Source: Deltaproteobacteria bacterium
GTDB taxonomy: Bacteria > Desulfobacterota > Desulfuromonadia > Geobacterales > Geobacteraceae
Assembly: GCA_021810985.1 (NCBI GenBank)
Contig: JAJZQA010000097.1
Location: 1 to 8,588, forward strand
Length of the DNA stretch: 8,588 nucleotides
Direction of reading: 5' to 3'
The notes under the pieces are model-generated. The model was not told the DNA's origin. It searched no databases and worked only from the letters and a program-made list of their open reading frames with translations. Positions 1 to 7,143 of the stretch are shown here, piece after piece (position 1 is the stretch's first letter; each line of letters starts with the position of its first letter). Position numbers and translations under genes: made by a program.

Positions 1-88
1 CCACCAGCTGGTCACGGGGAATCTCCACGTCGATGCATTTCAGGTTATGTTCGCAGGCCCCTTTTATTATGATCTTGTCGTGTGCCAT
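1..88 (-). CDS. uvrA: UvrA, excinuclease ABC subunit A (N-terminal fragment, cut by window edge)
   Basis: Only the first 29 codons lie in the window, running leftward off the edge. The peptide starts MAHDKIIIKGACEHNLKCID and continues VEIPRDQLV. This is the characteristic UvrA opening (KGAxxHNLKxIDxxIPRxxLV), which precedes the Walker A loop of the first ABC ATPase domain. UvrA is the DNA-damage-sensing ATPase of nucleotide excision repair; it forms a dimer that loads UvrB at lesions in the cytoplasm. The ATG at 88-86 is chosen because it gives the family N-terminus; a weak GGA lies 8 bases upstream. The gene follows the phosphohexomutase gene on the same strand with a 48-base gap and no obvious terminator between them, so co-transcription is likely. 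The Walker A motif, zinc fingers and signature motifs are outside the window and cannot be checked. Confidence 0.9.
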   Translation of the reverse strand, partial: MAHDKIIIKGACEHNLKCIDVEIPRDQLV

Positions 89-136
89 GGGTGCATTCCA
101 TTCTTTCTCATAGTGCCCGCAATGAACGCTTCCGGA

Positions 137-1546
137 TCAGAGACCGGCAATCTCCCGTCCGGCCCGGAGCAGTTCCTCCACCACGTCAGGAGTACCCGCT
201 TCGCTGTAGAGACGGAGGACCGGTTCGGTGCCGGACGGCCGGATGAGCAACCAGGAGCCGTCCGCGAAGATATACTTGAAGCCATCCCGGAAATTTTCCC
301 GCGCCACCGGCCGGGAAGCGATGGTCCGAAGGCCAGCGGCCCTGAGCGTCGTGATGAGCCGTTCCTTGGCCTCACGATCAATGGGAAGATCGATCCGGCG
401 GTAGTAGAAATGGCCGATCTCGTCCATGGTATCGTTGAGCAGCTGCCGCAGCCCCTTTCCGGTTACGGCCATGGCTTCCAGCAGGAGCAGCCCGAGGAGA
501 ATACCGTCACGCTCCGGGATATGACCCTTGACGCCGAGGCCGCCCGACTCTTCGCCGCCCATGAGGATGTCGTGATCCAGCATCAGTTCGCAGATGTGCT
601 TGAAGCCGATCGGCGTTTCAAACAGCTCCAGACCGTATTTCTCGCAGAGGAGATCCACCATCCGGGTGGCGGAGACGGTTTTCGCCACCGCCCCCCGCAG
701 TCCCCGCTGCTCCAGGAGATGGCGCAGGATCACCGTGAAAATCATATGCGCGGAGAAGAACTCTCCATTTTCGTCTACCGCGCCAATCCGGTCGGCATCC
801 CCATCCAGGGCAAGTCCCACTTGCAGGTTCTTTTCCCTCACCATGGTGGACAGTTCCAGCAGATGCTCGGAAGTCGGCTCGGGCGGGATCCCGCCGAAGC
901 CGGGATTTTCCTCATTGTGGAGCTCAATCGCGCCCGGAATCAGCTTCGGGATAAAGCCGGTCCCGGCCCCATACATGGGGTCCACCGCCAACGGGATCTT
1001 GGCGGCACGGATCCGCTCCAAATCGACATAGCGGGACAGCTGCCTCCGGTAGGGCTCTCCGGCATCAAAAAGCTGCACTCGTCCGCCGCGGATAGCCTCG
1101 GCCAACGGCATCTCCCGGATCTCCCGCCCGCTTGCGATGTTCGCCGCAACGATCTCCTCCACCACTTTGGTCGTGGACGGACGAGCCGAACCGCCGAAAT
1201 TCTCCTTGATTTTGAAGCCGTTGTATTCCGGCAGATTGTGACTGGCGGTGATCATGATTCCGCCGCCCGCTCCCGCTTCATGGACCGCCCAGGAAACCGC
1301 CGGGGTCGGCGTGAAATTGTCGCTGAGACGCACCCGCAGACCGTTGCCCGCCGCCACCTCGGCCACCCGCTCGGCAAAGCGCCGAGAAAGGAAGCGCCGG
1401 TCGTAGCCTATCACCAGCCCGGCATCCGCGAGGCCCTGCGCAATGAAATAGTCCATGGTCGCCTGGGCGACAATGGAAAGATTTGCAAAGGTAAACTCGC
1501 GGGCAATAACACCCCGCCAGCCGTCAGTACCAAACCGGATCTGCAT
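137..1546 (-). CDS. Phosphoglucomutase/phosphomannomutase family protein (alpha-D-phosphohexomutase)
   Basis: A 469-residue cytoplasmic enzyme that should interconvert hexose 1-phosphate and 6-phosphate through a phosphoserine, feeding sugar nucleotide and polysaccharide synthesis. All four superfamily landmarks are present. The N-terminus has FGTDGWRG (residues 5-12). The catalytic serine loop TASHN (100-104) has Ser102 as the phosphate carrier. The metal loop DGDADR is at 248-253. The sugar-binding loop GGEESGG is at 330-336, and the C-terminal phosphate-binding loop RPSGTEP at 436-442. Length fits the family (about 450-480). The frame stays open 35 codons further upstream, but the ATG at 1546-1544 is preferred: it gives the canonical MQIRFGTDGWRG start and has AAAGGG 6 bases upstream. 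The sequence does not settle glucose versus mannose preference. GlmM is less likely, since its usual signature is FGTDGIRG. uvrA follows on the same strand. Confidence 0.93.
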   Translation of the reverse strand: MQIRFGTDGWRGVIAREFTFANLSIVAQATMDYFIAQGLADAGLVIGYDRRFLSRRFAERVAEVAAGNGLRVRLSDNFTPTPAVSWAVHEAGAGGGIMITASHNLPEYNGFKIKENFGGSARPSTTKVVEEIVAANIASGREIREMPLAEAIRGGRVQLFDAGEPYRRQLSRYVDLERIRAAKIPLAVDPMYGAGTGFIPKLIPGAIELHNEENPGFGGIPPEPTSEHLLELSTMVREKNLQVGLALDGDADRIGAVDENGEFFSAHMIFTVILRHLLEQRGLRGAVAKTVSATRMVDLLCEKYGLELFETPIGFKHICELMLDHDILMGGEESGGLGVKGHIPERDGILLGLLLLEAMAVTGKGLRQLLNDTMDEIGHFYYRRIDLPIDREAKERLITTLRAAGLRTIASRPVARENFRDGFKYIFADGSWLLIRPSGTEPVLRLYSEAGTPDVVEELLRAGREIAGL

Positions 1547-1605
1547 GAAGCACCCTTTCCCGAGTGAAAATCTGGTTAAGAAAATTAAGGCTGCTTGAAC
1601 GAAAG

Positions 1606-1643
1606 ACGGCCCTGACCATGAATTTTCAACCATGGAGGGCCGT
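1606..1643 (-). terminator. Hairpin, probable terminator of the kinase operon
   Basis: A perfect 8-base inverted repeat (ACGGCCCT at 1606-1613 with AGGGCCGT at 1636-1643) is extended by a second 5-base arm pair (CCATG 1616-1620 with CATGG 1631-1635) after a 2-base bulge, closing a 10-base loop. It lies 39 bases past the stop of the hybrid kinase on the minus strand and about 60 bases before the mutase start. Read on the minus strand the stem is followed by CTTTCGTTC, only a weak U-tract, so termination may be partial. The rest of the 1547-1682 gap holds no gene; a promoter for the mutase gene is expected here but no convincing -35/-10 pair was found. Confidence 0.45.
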
Positions 1644-1682
1644 GTTGTCAATGCATTTGATGACGGTTTTCATTTGGATCCG

Positions 1683-4253
1683 TCAAAGACCGGGTACGAT
1701 ACCCCGCAGAACCTTTTCCACCTCCACGTATTCCAGCTCGATCCGGCGGTAGTGTGTCGAAGCATTGTCAAAATTCCACTCCCGTATGCCTTCTTCCAGT
1801 TCGCGGCAGAGCTCGGAAAGGTGAAAAGCTCCAACCATGGCGCAGGAAGATTTGAGACTGTGGGCGACTTTTTGAATACCCATTCCATCACCCGTAACAA
1901 TCAGGTCATGGAGGTTCCGCAGCAGCGTGGGCGTCTGGGTCAGAAATATGCCTGCCACCTTGTACAGCACATTTGGTGACTGTTCGCTACTGAGGGAGGC
2001 AAGGCACTCCAGGGTGGCCGTTTCTACGGCTGAGCCGTTTCGAGTCACCTGAAGCGGCACGGTATTTTGCACGGGACTCGCCGTCATGACAGGTTGGGCA
2101 GCGCCTGATTTATCAGCCTTGACGGCACCCTGCCCCTCCTTCAGCCAGCGTTCCAGCATTTCCCGCATTGAATCGATGGTAAAAGGTTTGGAAAGGTAAT
2201 CATCCATGCCCTTTTCCAGGCACTGCTCCCGGTCACCCTCCATTGCCCGGGCCGTAAGTGCGATAATCGTGGTATGCATACCCCTTTCCCGGTCGAGCAT
2301 ACGAATTCGACGGGTTGCCTCAATACCATCCATCACCGGCATCTGGAAATCCATCAAAACCAAATCATAGGAACTTCTGCCACGGGCCTCCACAGCCTCC
2401 TGGCCATTCGAAACGATATCCACATGGTAACCGAGGTGACTGATAATCTCGGCGCAAACATCCTGGTTCACCCTGTTGTCTTCCGCCAGGAGGATCCGGC
2501 CCAGCACTTTAGCTTCCGTCTCGCCGGAAAGCGCCGCACCCGATTCCGGTTTGCCCGTTTCGACGGCGGGGGCCAGGTCGGAAACTGTTATGTCAGACAA
2601 TCTCCGGAGCGGAACGGTAACCCGGAAAACGGCACCATCCCCCTGTACGCTTTCAACACTGAGCCACCCGCCCATCATTTCCACCAGCTGCTTGGCAATG
2701 GTCAGCCCCAGGCCGGTGCCGCCGAATTTTCTGGTAGTCGAGCCGTCACCTTGGGAAAAACAATCGAAAATATGTTTCAAGGAATCCGGCGAAATCCCGA
2801 TTCCGGTATCCCGAACCTCAAGCGCGACATCTGCGTATTCCCCGCCATTATCAAGGGTGGAAACTTGAATGGAAACACTCCCCTGTTCGGTGAATTTGAC
2901 GGCATTTCCCACCAGGTTGACCAGAACCTGACGCAGGCGCCCCGGATCGCCTTCCACTTGAACGGGAACATTTTCTTCCAAGAGCAATTCAAGAGAAATC
3001 CCTTTCTTCCGGGCTTGTTCGGAAAACAGTTCGACGCCATCCTCTACGGTTTTTACCAGATCGAAGGGAATCAGGTCCAATTCCAGTTTGCCCGCCTCTA
3101 TTTTCGAAAAATCCAGAATATCATTGATAACATTGAGCAGAGACCCGGCGGAACGGTACGAAGATTCGGCAAACTTCTTCTGCTTCTCCGTAAGTTTCGT
3201 ATGCAGAAGCAGCTCGGTCATGCCGAGAACGCCATTCATGGGGGTACGGATTTCATGGCTCATATTGGCCAGAAATTGTGATTTGGCCTTGTTCGCCGCC
3301 TCAGCCGCATCTTTGGCCTTTCTCAAATCAATGATCATTTCGCTGAGCTTCGCGTTTGTCCGGGATAATTCCGAGGTCCGCGCCGTTACCTTTTCTTCCA
3401 GTTCTTCATTGTAGTGCTCCAGCTTTTCATCCCGCTCTTCGATCTGGCCAAGCATTTCGTTAAAGCCATCCAGCAAAATCCCGATCTCGTCGTTACTTTC
3501 ATTTTCAACCCGCAAGGAGTAATCTTTCGCAGTCGAAACGGACTTCATCACTCCGGCAAGCCGCAGAATCGGTTCCGAGATTACCTGCTGCAGTTTTCTG
3601 GAAACGAAGAAGGCGACCAGCGCTGCGCCGGACATGATTGCCAAGACCATGACGACATACCAGAGCAGCTTGATTGCCAGTACCTGCGCATCGTAGAGGA
3701 TGACGACCGTTCCGGTCTTACGTCCATCAACCATAATTGGACTGGACACCTCAATATCGCCGTCAAAACCCCAGAAAGAATCCGTTGAAGAATCAAACCG
3801 TGCCAGATCGGACTCGGAGAGCCGCAATTCCTTGCTGCCGTTCAGCATCGCGGTATGGCACAACATACCGCAGTTTTGGCTGCGCCAGGAGTCGGGATTT
3901 TTTCTATCAGGGGCCAAGCGATTTTTGTGCACCTCCTTGGAAATGTAAGAGCTGAAAATCTTGCCATCGTCGCTGATAATAAAGCCCGCGAGGATATTGG
4001 GTTTCAGGGAGAGTGTTTCCAGGGTTTCCGCGGCTGACATCCGGTCTCCGAAAAGCAGGGCGGCGGAGACATTCTTTCCAATAATTTCGGCCAGGGAGGT
4101 GAGCTCCTGGCGGGTAGCACTCCGGAAGGAAATCAGTTCATTGACGGAAAAAGCCAGCGAAGCAATCAGGAGCACGATACCGCTCGTCAGCATGAGAATC
4201 GCCATCAATTTGTTCTTGATTGATAAATTTCGAAAGTCACTCTGCAGGGACAT
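1683..4253 (-). CDS. Hybrid sensor histidine kinase: CHASE8-HAMP-HisKA-HATPase-REC-HPt
   Basis: An 856-residue inner-membrane sensor. Order: TM1 (about 16-37); periplasmic CHASE8-like domain (about 45-190, with the typical NVSAALLFGD at 61-70); TM2 (about 194-216); HAMP (about 217-272); coiled coil (272-325); HisKA with phospho-accepting His333 in MSHEIRTP; HATPase with N-box Asn450, DTGIGIS (482-488) and GGTGLGL (511-517); receiver with Asp592, phospho-acceptor Asp635, Thr667 and Lys689; and HPt with His798 in HSLKSS. All key phosphorelay residues are intact, so a His-Asp-His relay is expected, handing phosphate to a separate response regulator that is not in the window. The periplasmic domain has an insert (about 104-165) with a CX3CH motif at 128-133. 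The ATG at 4253 is preferred over a TTG 8 codons upstream because GGAG sits 7 bases before it. It is the third gene after the DUF4154 protein and the TonB-dependent receptor. The stimulus is unknown; it is inferred to be relayed by those two neighbours. Confidence 0.93.
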   Translation of the reverse strand: MSLQSDFRNLSIKNKLMAILMLTSGIVLLIASLAFSVNELISFRSATRQELTSLAEIIGKNVSAALLFGDRMSAAETLETLSLKPNILAGFIISDDGKIFSSYISKEVHKNRLAPDRKNPDSWRSQNCGMLCHTAMLNGSKELRLSESDLARFDSSTDSFWGFDGDIEVSSPIMVDGRKTGTVVILYDAQVLAIKLLWYVVMVLAIMSGAALVAFFVSRKLQQVISEPILRLAGVMKSVSTAKDYSLRVENESNDEIGILLDGFNEMLGQIEERDEKLEHYNEELEEKVTARTSELSRTNAKLSEMIIDLRKAKDAAEAANKAKSQFLANMSHEIRTPMNGVLGMTELLLHTKLTEKQKKFAESSYRSAGSLLNVINDILDFSKIEAGKLELDLIPFDLVKTVEDGVELFSEQARKKGISLELLLEENVPVQVEGDPGRLRQVLVNLVGNAVKFTEQGSVSIQVSTLDNGGEYADVALEVRDTGIGISPDSLKHIFDCFSQGDGSTTRKFGGTGLGLTIAKQLVEMMGGWLSVESVQGDGAVFRVTVPLRRLSDITVSDLAPAVETGKPESGAALSGETEAKVLGRILLAEDNRVNQDVCAEIISHLGYHVDIVSNGQEAVEARGRSSYDLVLMDFQMPVMDGIEATRRIRMLDRERGMHTTIIALTARAMEGDREQCLEKGMDDYLSKPFTIDSMREMLERWLKEGQGAVKADKSGAAQPVMTASPVQNTVPLQVTRNGSAVETATLECLASLSSEQSPNVLYKVAGIFLTQTPTLLRNLHDLIVTGDGMGIQKVAHSLKSSCAMVGAFHLSELCRELEEGIREWNFDNASTHYRRIELEYVEVEKVLRGIVPGL

Positions 4254-4292
4254 CGTAATTCTCCAGCATAACTTCAATAGAGGACCGGGTCA

Positions 4293-4316
4293 GATCCGGT
4301 AGCGGATCAGGTAGCA
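4293..4316. repeat. Tandem 12-bp repeat overlapping a small hairpin between receptor and kinase genes
   Basis: Two adjacent 12-base units (GATCCGGTAGCG at 4293-4304 and GATCAGGTAGCA at 4305-4316) match at 10 of 12 positions. The first unit plus the start of the second also forms an inverted repeat, GATCCG (4293-4298) and CGGATC (4303-4308), around a 4-base loop. This lies just past the receptor stop (4322) and about 40 bases before the kinase start on the minus strand. No U-tract follows, so it is probably not a full terminator. It could be an mRNA-processing or attenuation hairpin that tunes kinase level relative to the receptor, or simply chance. Confidence 0.4.
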
Positions 4317-4321
4317 GTTCA

Positions 4322-6418
4322 TTAGAACCGCACGGTAGCTTTCACCCGGAAGGTCCGGCCATCCTGTTCAATGCTATTCTGCACATGTTCACCACCCGCG
4401 GGAACAGAATATTTGCTGTTGAACAGGTTATACACGCTCCCCGACAGTTCCAGGTTTTTCAGCAGATTGCGGCAGAAGAGGGTAACGTTAGTGAGGAAGA
4501 AATCACCGGTCTCATTCCCGGCAAGGGTCTTTTTCCGGCTGGTGTACTGCTCCTCGACCCCGAGAAAGACCTTCTCCTCGACCAGGGGGAGCAACAGGTT
4601 GAGCTTGACCAGGTGCCGCGCCGAGTTGGGCAGACGCTCCCCGGCCATGAGATCCCGTGTTTCCTGGAAGCTGTAACTGAGCCTGCCGTTGAGACCATTC
4701 TCCCACTTCTTGTCCAGTTCCAGTTCCACGCCCTTCAGTTCCGCCCTGCCGATATTCCGGAAGACCAGCAGATCATCAGCCGGATCATCAACAAGGGTGA
4801 GCAGATTTCTGATCCGGGTATAGTAGCCGGACAGCGTTCCGCGGAAACGTTTGCCGAGGTTCTGCTCCAGAATCAGTTCATAGTTCGTGCTTGATTCTTC
4901 ATGGAGGTCCGGGTTGGTTTTCTGGGTGGAACCATCGCTGTAGTAAAGCTCGTAGCCGTTCGGCGGACGGAAGGCGGTACCGAACAGGAACTTGACGGTG
5001 GTTCGGGAAAACGGCGAATAAATCAGGGCGACGCGGGGATTTACCGTGCCGCCGAAGCTTTCGAAATAATCGTAGCGGATTCCGGCGGTTAGAATCAGGC
5101 TGTCCAGGATATGGTACTCGTCCTGCAGATAAAACCCGGCATTCCAGGTGGATCGCCGGTCATCCAGATTCAGCATCACATCAAAATTTTGCTGATCCAG
5201 GCGCAGGGCATCCCGGAATTCAATGCCGCCGATTAGCCGGTGCTGCTTCAGCAGCTCCTTGCTGACCTGGATCTCACCCATGAGCCAGGAACTGCGAACT
5301 TTGTCGATGTTTTCGAACAACAGCGGCGGGTCACCCGGCTCAGCCTGATCATATACATAACGGCCATCGTAGTTGTACTGATTCCAGGAAAAGCGGCTCA
5401 TCAGGTCTGCGCCGTTTTCGAAAGAATGCTGGTATTTCACGTCCACAAACAGGCTGCTGTCAGTCGCTTCCGTGCCGGGATTGTTGAAAACCGTGCCCCA
5501 GGGGGCTGTGGGCAGGTCCTTATCCCGCTTCACATAGCCCGCTTCCAGGGTCAAATCCCGGTATGCCAGCTTGAGGAAGGCACTGCCGGCTTGCTCCCTG
5601 TCGCAATCCCGGGCCCAGCCGAAGTTGGTGGCAGGAGAAGCGAATTCCTGATAAAAGTGATCCTGGCCGTGACTGTGGAAAAACGTGCCGGACAGCAGCA
5701 TTTCCGTTGTCTCGTCAAACCGCGAGCCATAACTCATTCTCCCCCGGTAGCTGTCAAAGCTGCCTGCCTGTCCCGACACCTCAAAGCCGTCCAGGTCTTC
5801 ACCCCGCCTGGTGACAATGTTAATCACGGCCATCAGCGCGTTGGCGCCATACAGGGTATGACCCGGCCCGCGGATAATCTCGACCCGCTCAATGAGATCA
5901 GTGTCCACCACCAGTTCATTGCCGATAAAAACGGAATTGAACACCGGATCATTCTGCCGGACACCGTCCACCATGAGCAGCACCCGGGTGCCGTAATCTC
6001 CGAGCAGACCAAAGCCCCTGATTCCGGCATACTGGTAATTCCGGTCATTGGTCACGGAAAAACCGGGAACGCTTTGCAGGATGTCCGCCAAGTTCCGATA
6101 GCCGTATTTTTTGATCTGATCCGCGGTGACAATGCTCACCGACGCCGGTGCCTCGCTGACCGGTTGTTCGTAACGCGAGGCCCCGGAAACCGTTTCAACC
6201 TCGATTCCCATCAATTGCTCGATTGTTAAGGTGGTTAAATCCGGTGGTGCAGGTTCAGGTTGGCCGTCGCTTTCGGCGTGGGTCACCGCCACCTGGAGGA
6301 AGACGAGAAAAACGAGACAAAGCAGCAGTCCCGGCCCGCAACGGTGCACTGAGTGCAATCGCGGCAGCATCGCCAGGAAGGAACGAATGGGTCCGCAATA
6401 GGGGAAATTTTTCGTCAT
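4322..6418 (-). CDS. TonB-dependent outer-membrane receptor
   Basis: A 698-residue outer-membrane beta-barrel with an N-terminal plug, powered by TonB/ExbB/ExbD from the inner membrane; such receptors import scarce ligands such as siderophores, heme, cobalamin or metals, and some also signal. An N-terminal hydrophobic segment (about 30-43) ends at a likely cleavage site after THA (residue 48). A TonB-box-like stretch around IEVETVSGA (72-80) precedes the plug (about 84-205), which carries ADILQSVPGF (111-120), LLMVDGVRQND (147-157) and IIRGPGHTLYGANALMAVIN (181-200). The barrel follows, with NLFNSKY (664-670) near the end and a C-terminal Phe, the usual outer-membrane assembly signal. The ATG is fixed by an AGGAGG 7 bases upstream and overlaps the upstream stop as ATGA. 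The ligand cannot be read from the sequence. Placement between a periplasmic DUF4154 protein and a CHASE8 kinase suggests a signalling or signal-controlled role. Confidence 0.92.
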   Translation of the reverse strand: MTKNFPYCGPIRSFLAMLPRLHSVHRCGPGLLLCLVFLVFLQVAVTHAESDGQPEPAPPDLTTLTIEQLMGIEVETVSGASRYEQPVSEAPASVSIVTADQIKKYGYRNLADILQSVPGFSVTNDRNYQYAGIRGFGLLGDYGTRVLLMVDGVRQNDPVFNSVFIGNELVVDTDLIERVEIIRGPGHTLYGANALMAVINIVTRRGEDLDGFEVSGQAGSFDSYRGRMSYGSRFDETTEMLLSGTFFHSHGQDHFYQEFASPATNFGWARDCDREQAGSAFLKLAYRDLTLEAGYVKRDKDLPTAPWGTVFNNPGTEATDSSLFVDVKYQHSFENGADLMSRFSWNQYNYDGRYVYDQAEPGDPPLLFENIDKVRSSWLMGEIQVSKELLKQHRLIGGIEFRDALRLDQQNFDVMLNLDDRRSTWNAGFYLQDEYHILDSLILTAGIRYDYFESFGGTVNPRVALIYSPFSRTTVKFLFGTAFRPPNGYELYYSDGSTQKTNPDLHEESSTNYELILEQNLGKRFRGTLSGYYTRIRNLLTLVDDPADDLLVFRNIGRAELKGVELELDKKWENGLNGRLSYSFQETRDLMAGERLPNSARHLVKLNLLLPLVEEKVFLGVEEQYTSRKKTLAGNETGDFFLTNVTLFCRNLLKNLELSGSVYNLFNSKYSVPAGGEHVQNSIEQDGRTFRVKATVRF

Positions 6419-6431
6419 TCGATCACCTCCT
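6415..6431 (-). promoter_or_regulatory. ATGA stop/start overlap with strong Shine-Dalgarno
   Basis: The receptor ATG (6418-6416) overlaps the DUF4154 stop TGA (6417-6415) as ATGA. An anti-16S match, AGGAGGTGA on the minus strand (6431-6423), sits within the end of the upstream gene, with 7 bases between AGGAGG and the ATG. This arrangement usually couples translation of the two genes, giving linked amounts of the periplasmic protein and the receptor. Confidence 0.85.
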
Positions 6432-7038
6432 GCGCCAGTTTCAGCAGATTGGAACTGATCTGCAGGCCGTCTCGTTGTGCCGCGGCCAGATTGATTTCAA
6501 AGCCGACCCTTTTCTGCAGCAGCAGGAGATTAATTATCACACCTGAGCGGCCGAAGTCCTTTGAGTCTCCAACCGTAAGGATGGAATTCCCCCTGATCGA
6601 TCTGAGAATGCGCGGGAGCGCCCGCTTTTCCGAGGCGCTGATGAATAGAATATCAGCCTCTCGGGCCTCATCTGATTCTTCATACATTCTGACAACCACG
6701 CGCTTTCCTTTGACCGTTTTCCCGGACAGGGAATCAAGGGCACCGTCAAAGGGATCCTGGCCGAGAACACCAATGGTAAAGATGTCTTTGGCCTGGCCGG
6801 ACGGCCACTCGACAAATTTGGCGAAATTCAGGAGAAATGCAGCTTTCACCTGGTATTCTCCGGCGTGAAGAGGGCCGGCATGGAGCTCACGGGGAGAGGC
6901 GAAGGAAAGGCAAAGAATGAGCACGAGCAGAAACAGGCCGGAAAAGCTCATTTTTTTCCGCAAAACGGACGGAAAGGGCAGGTATCCCGGAGGATCGTAC
7001 TCCCGATCGATCGCAGCTGATTTGATCAGAAATGCCAT
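6415..7038 (-). CDS. YfiR-like DUF4154 periplasmic protein
   Basis: A 207-residue predicted secreted protein and first gene of the operon. Residues 26-48 (RKK, then a hydrophobic core SGLFLLVLILCLSFA) look like a signal peptide with a long leader. The mature part (from about 56) has the DUF4154/YfiR signature: EYQVKAAFLLNFAKFVEWP (61-79), ILTVGDS (153-159), FGRSGVIIN (162-170) and the C-terminal GFEINLAAAQRDGLQISSN (179-197). In Pseudomonas the family member YfiR sits in the periplasm and represses the CHASE8-HAMP-GGDEF protein YfiN; here the CHASE8 partner is the hybrid kinase two genes downstream, so a similar inhibitory contact is inferred. Unlike P. aeruginosa YfiR, which has disulfide-forming cysteines, the mature part contains no cysteine; the only Cys is inside the signal peptide and has no good lipobox. 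The ATG at 7038 has GGAG 8 bases upstream; ATG at 6951, or a TTG just before it giving RKKMSF, are alternative starts. Confidence 0.88.
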   Translation of the reverse strand: MAFLIKSAAIDREYDPPGYLPFPSVLRKKMSFSGLFLLVLILCLSFASPRELHAGPLHAGEYQVKAAFLLNFAKFVEWPSGQAKDIFTIGVLGQDPFDGALDSLSGKTVKGKRVVVRMYEESDEAREADILFISASEKRALPRILRSIRGNSILTVGDSKDFGRSGVIINLLLLQKRVGFEINLAAAQRDGLQISSNLLKLAQEVIE

Positions 7039-7065
7039 GAATGATGCTCCGTATACCTGTCGCTA

Positions 7066-7081
7066 CATGCCGGTAGGCATG
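7066..7081. promoter_or_regulatory. 16-bp palindrome upstream of the DUF4154 operon (candidate operator or 5' UTR hairpin)
   Basis: CATGCC (7066-7071) and GGCATG (7076-7081) form a perfect inverted repeat around GGTA. It lies 28-43 bases upstream of the DUF4154 start codon, in the expected 5' leader or promoter region of the three-gene operon. It has no U-tract. It does not match a Fur, LexA or other operator that I can name with confidence. Confidence 0.35.
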
Positions 7082-7086
7082 CTGGG

Positions 7087-7103
7087 TATAATCTCGTATA
7101 ATC
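7087..7103. repeat. Direct repeat TATAATC-TCG-TATAATC
   Basis: Two 7-base copies at 7087-7093 and 7097-7103 are offset by exactly 10 bases, about one helical turn, next to the palindrome at 7066-7081. Each copy contains TATAAT on the plus strand, but no good -35 box lies 16-18 bases before either, so these are not confident promoters. They may be paired binding half-sites for a regulator of the DUF4154 operon, or AT-rich promoter DNA. Confidence 0.3.
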
Positions 7104-7143
7104 AGGAAGGTACGGGATATCTGCGGCGCTGTAGGGAAGAGAC

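Noticed and set aside
47..1567. 506-codon open frame on the plus strand opposite the mutase gene
   Set aside because: It is antisense to a gene with every catalytic motif of the phosphohexomutase family. Its translation is low-complexity-like with no recognisable domain, as expected for the shadow of a GC-biased gene.
2274..3281. 335-codon plus-strand open frame inside the kinase gene
   Set aside because: It overlaps the HisKA, HATPase and REC coding sequence, has no recognisable motif and no ribosome-binding site.
5240..6229. 329-codon plus-strand open frame inside the receptor gene
   Set aside because: Antisense shadow of the plug and barrel coding sequence, which has clear family motifs on the minus strand.
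6910..6951. Lipoprotein signal at the single cysteine of the DUF4154 protein
   Set aside because: The cysteine sits in the middle of the hydrophobic core with Leu at -1 rather than Gly, Ala or Ser, so it does not form a lipobox.
6949..6959. T-run (7 Ts) on the plus strand considered as a terminator tail
   Set aside because: It encodes the AAA AAA Lys codons of the DUF4154 signal peptide on the minus strand and has no GC-rich stem before it.
7087..7102. Two TATAAT sequences as plus-strand promoters
   Set aside because: No acceptable -35 hexamer lies at 16-18 bases from either copy, and a far better promoter for the rightward gene is at 7206-7234.
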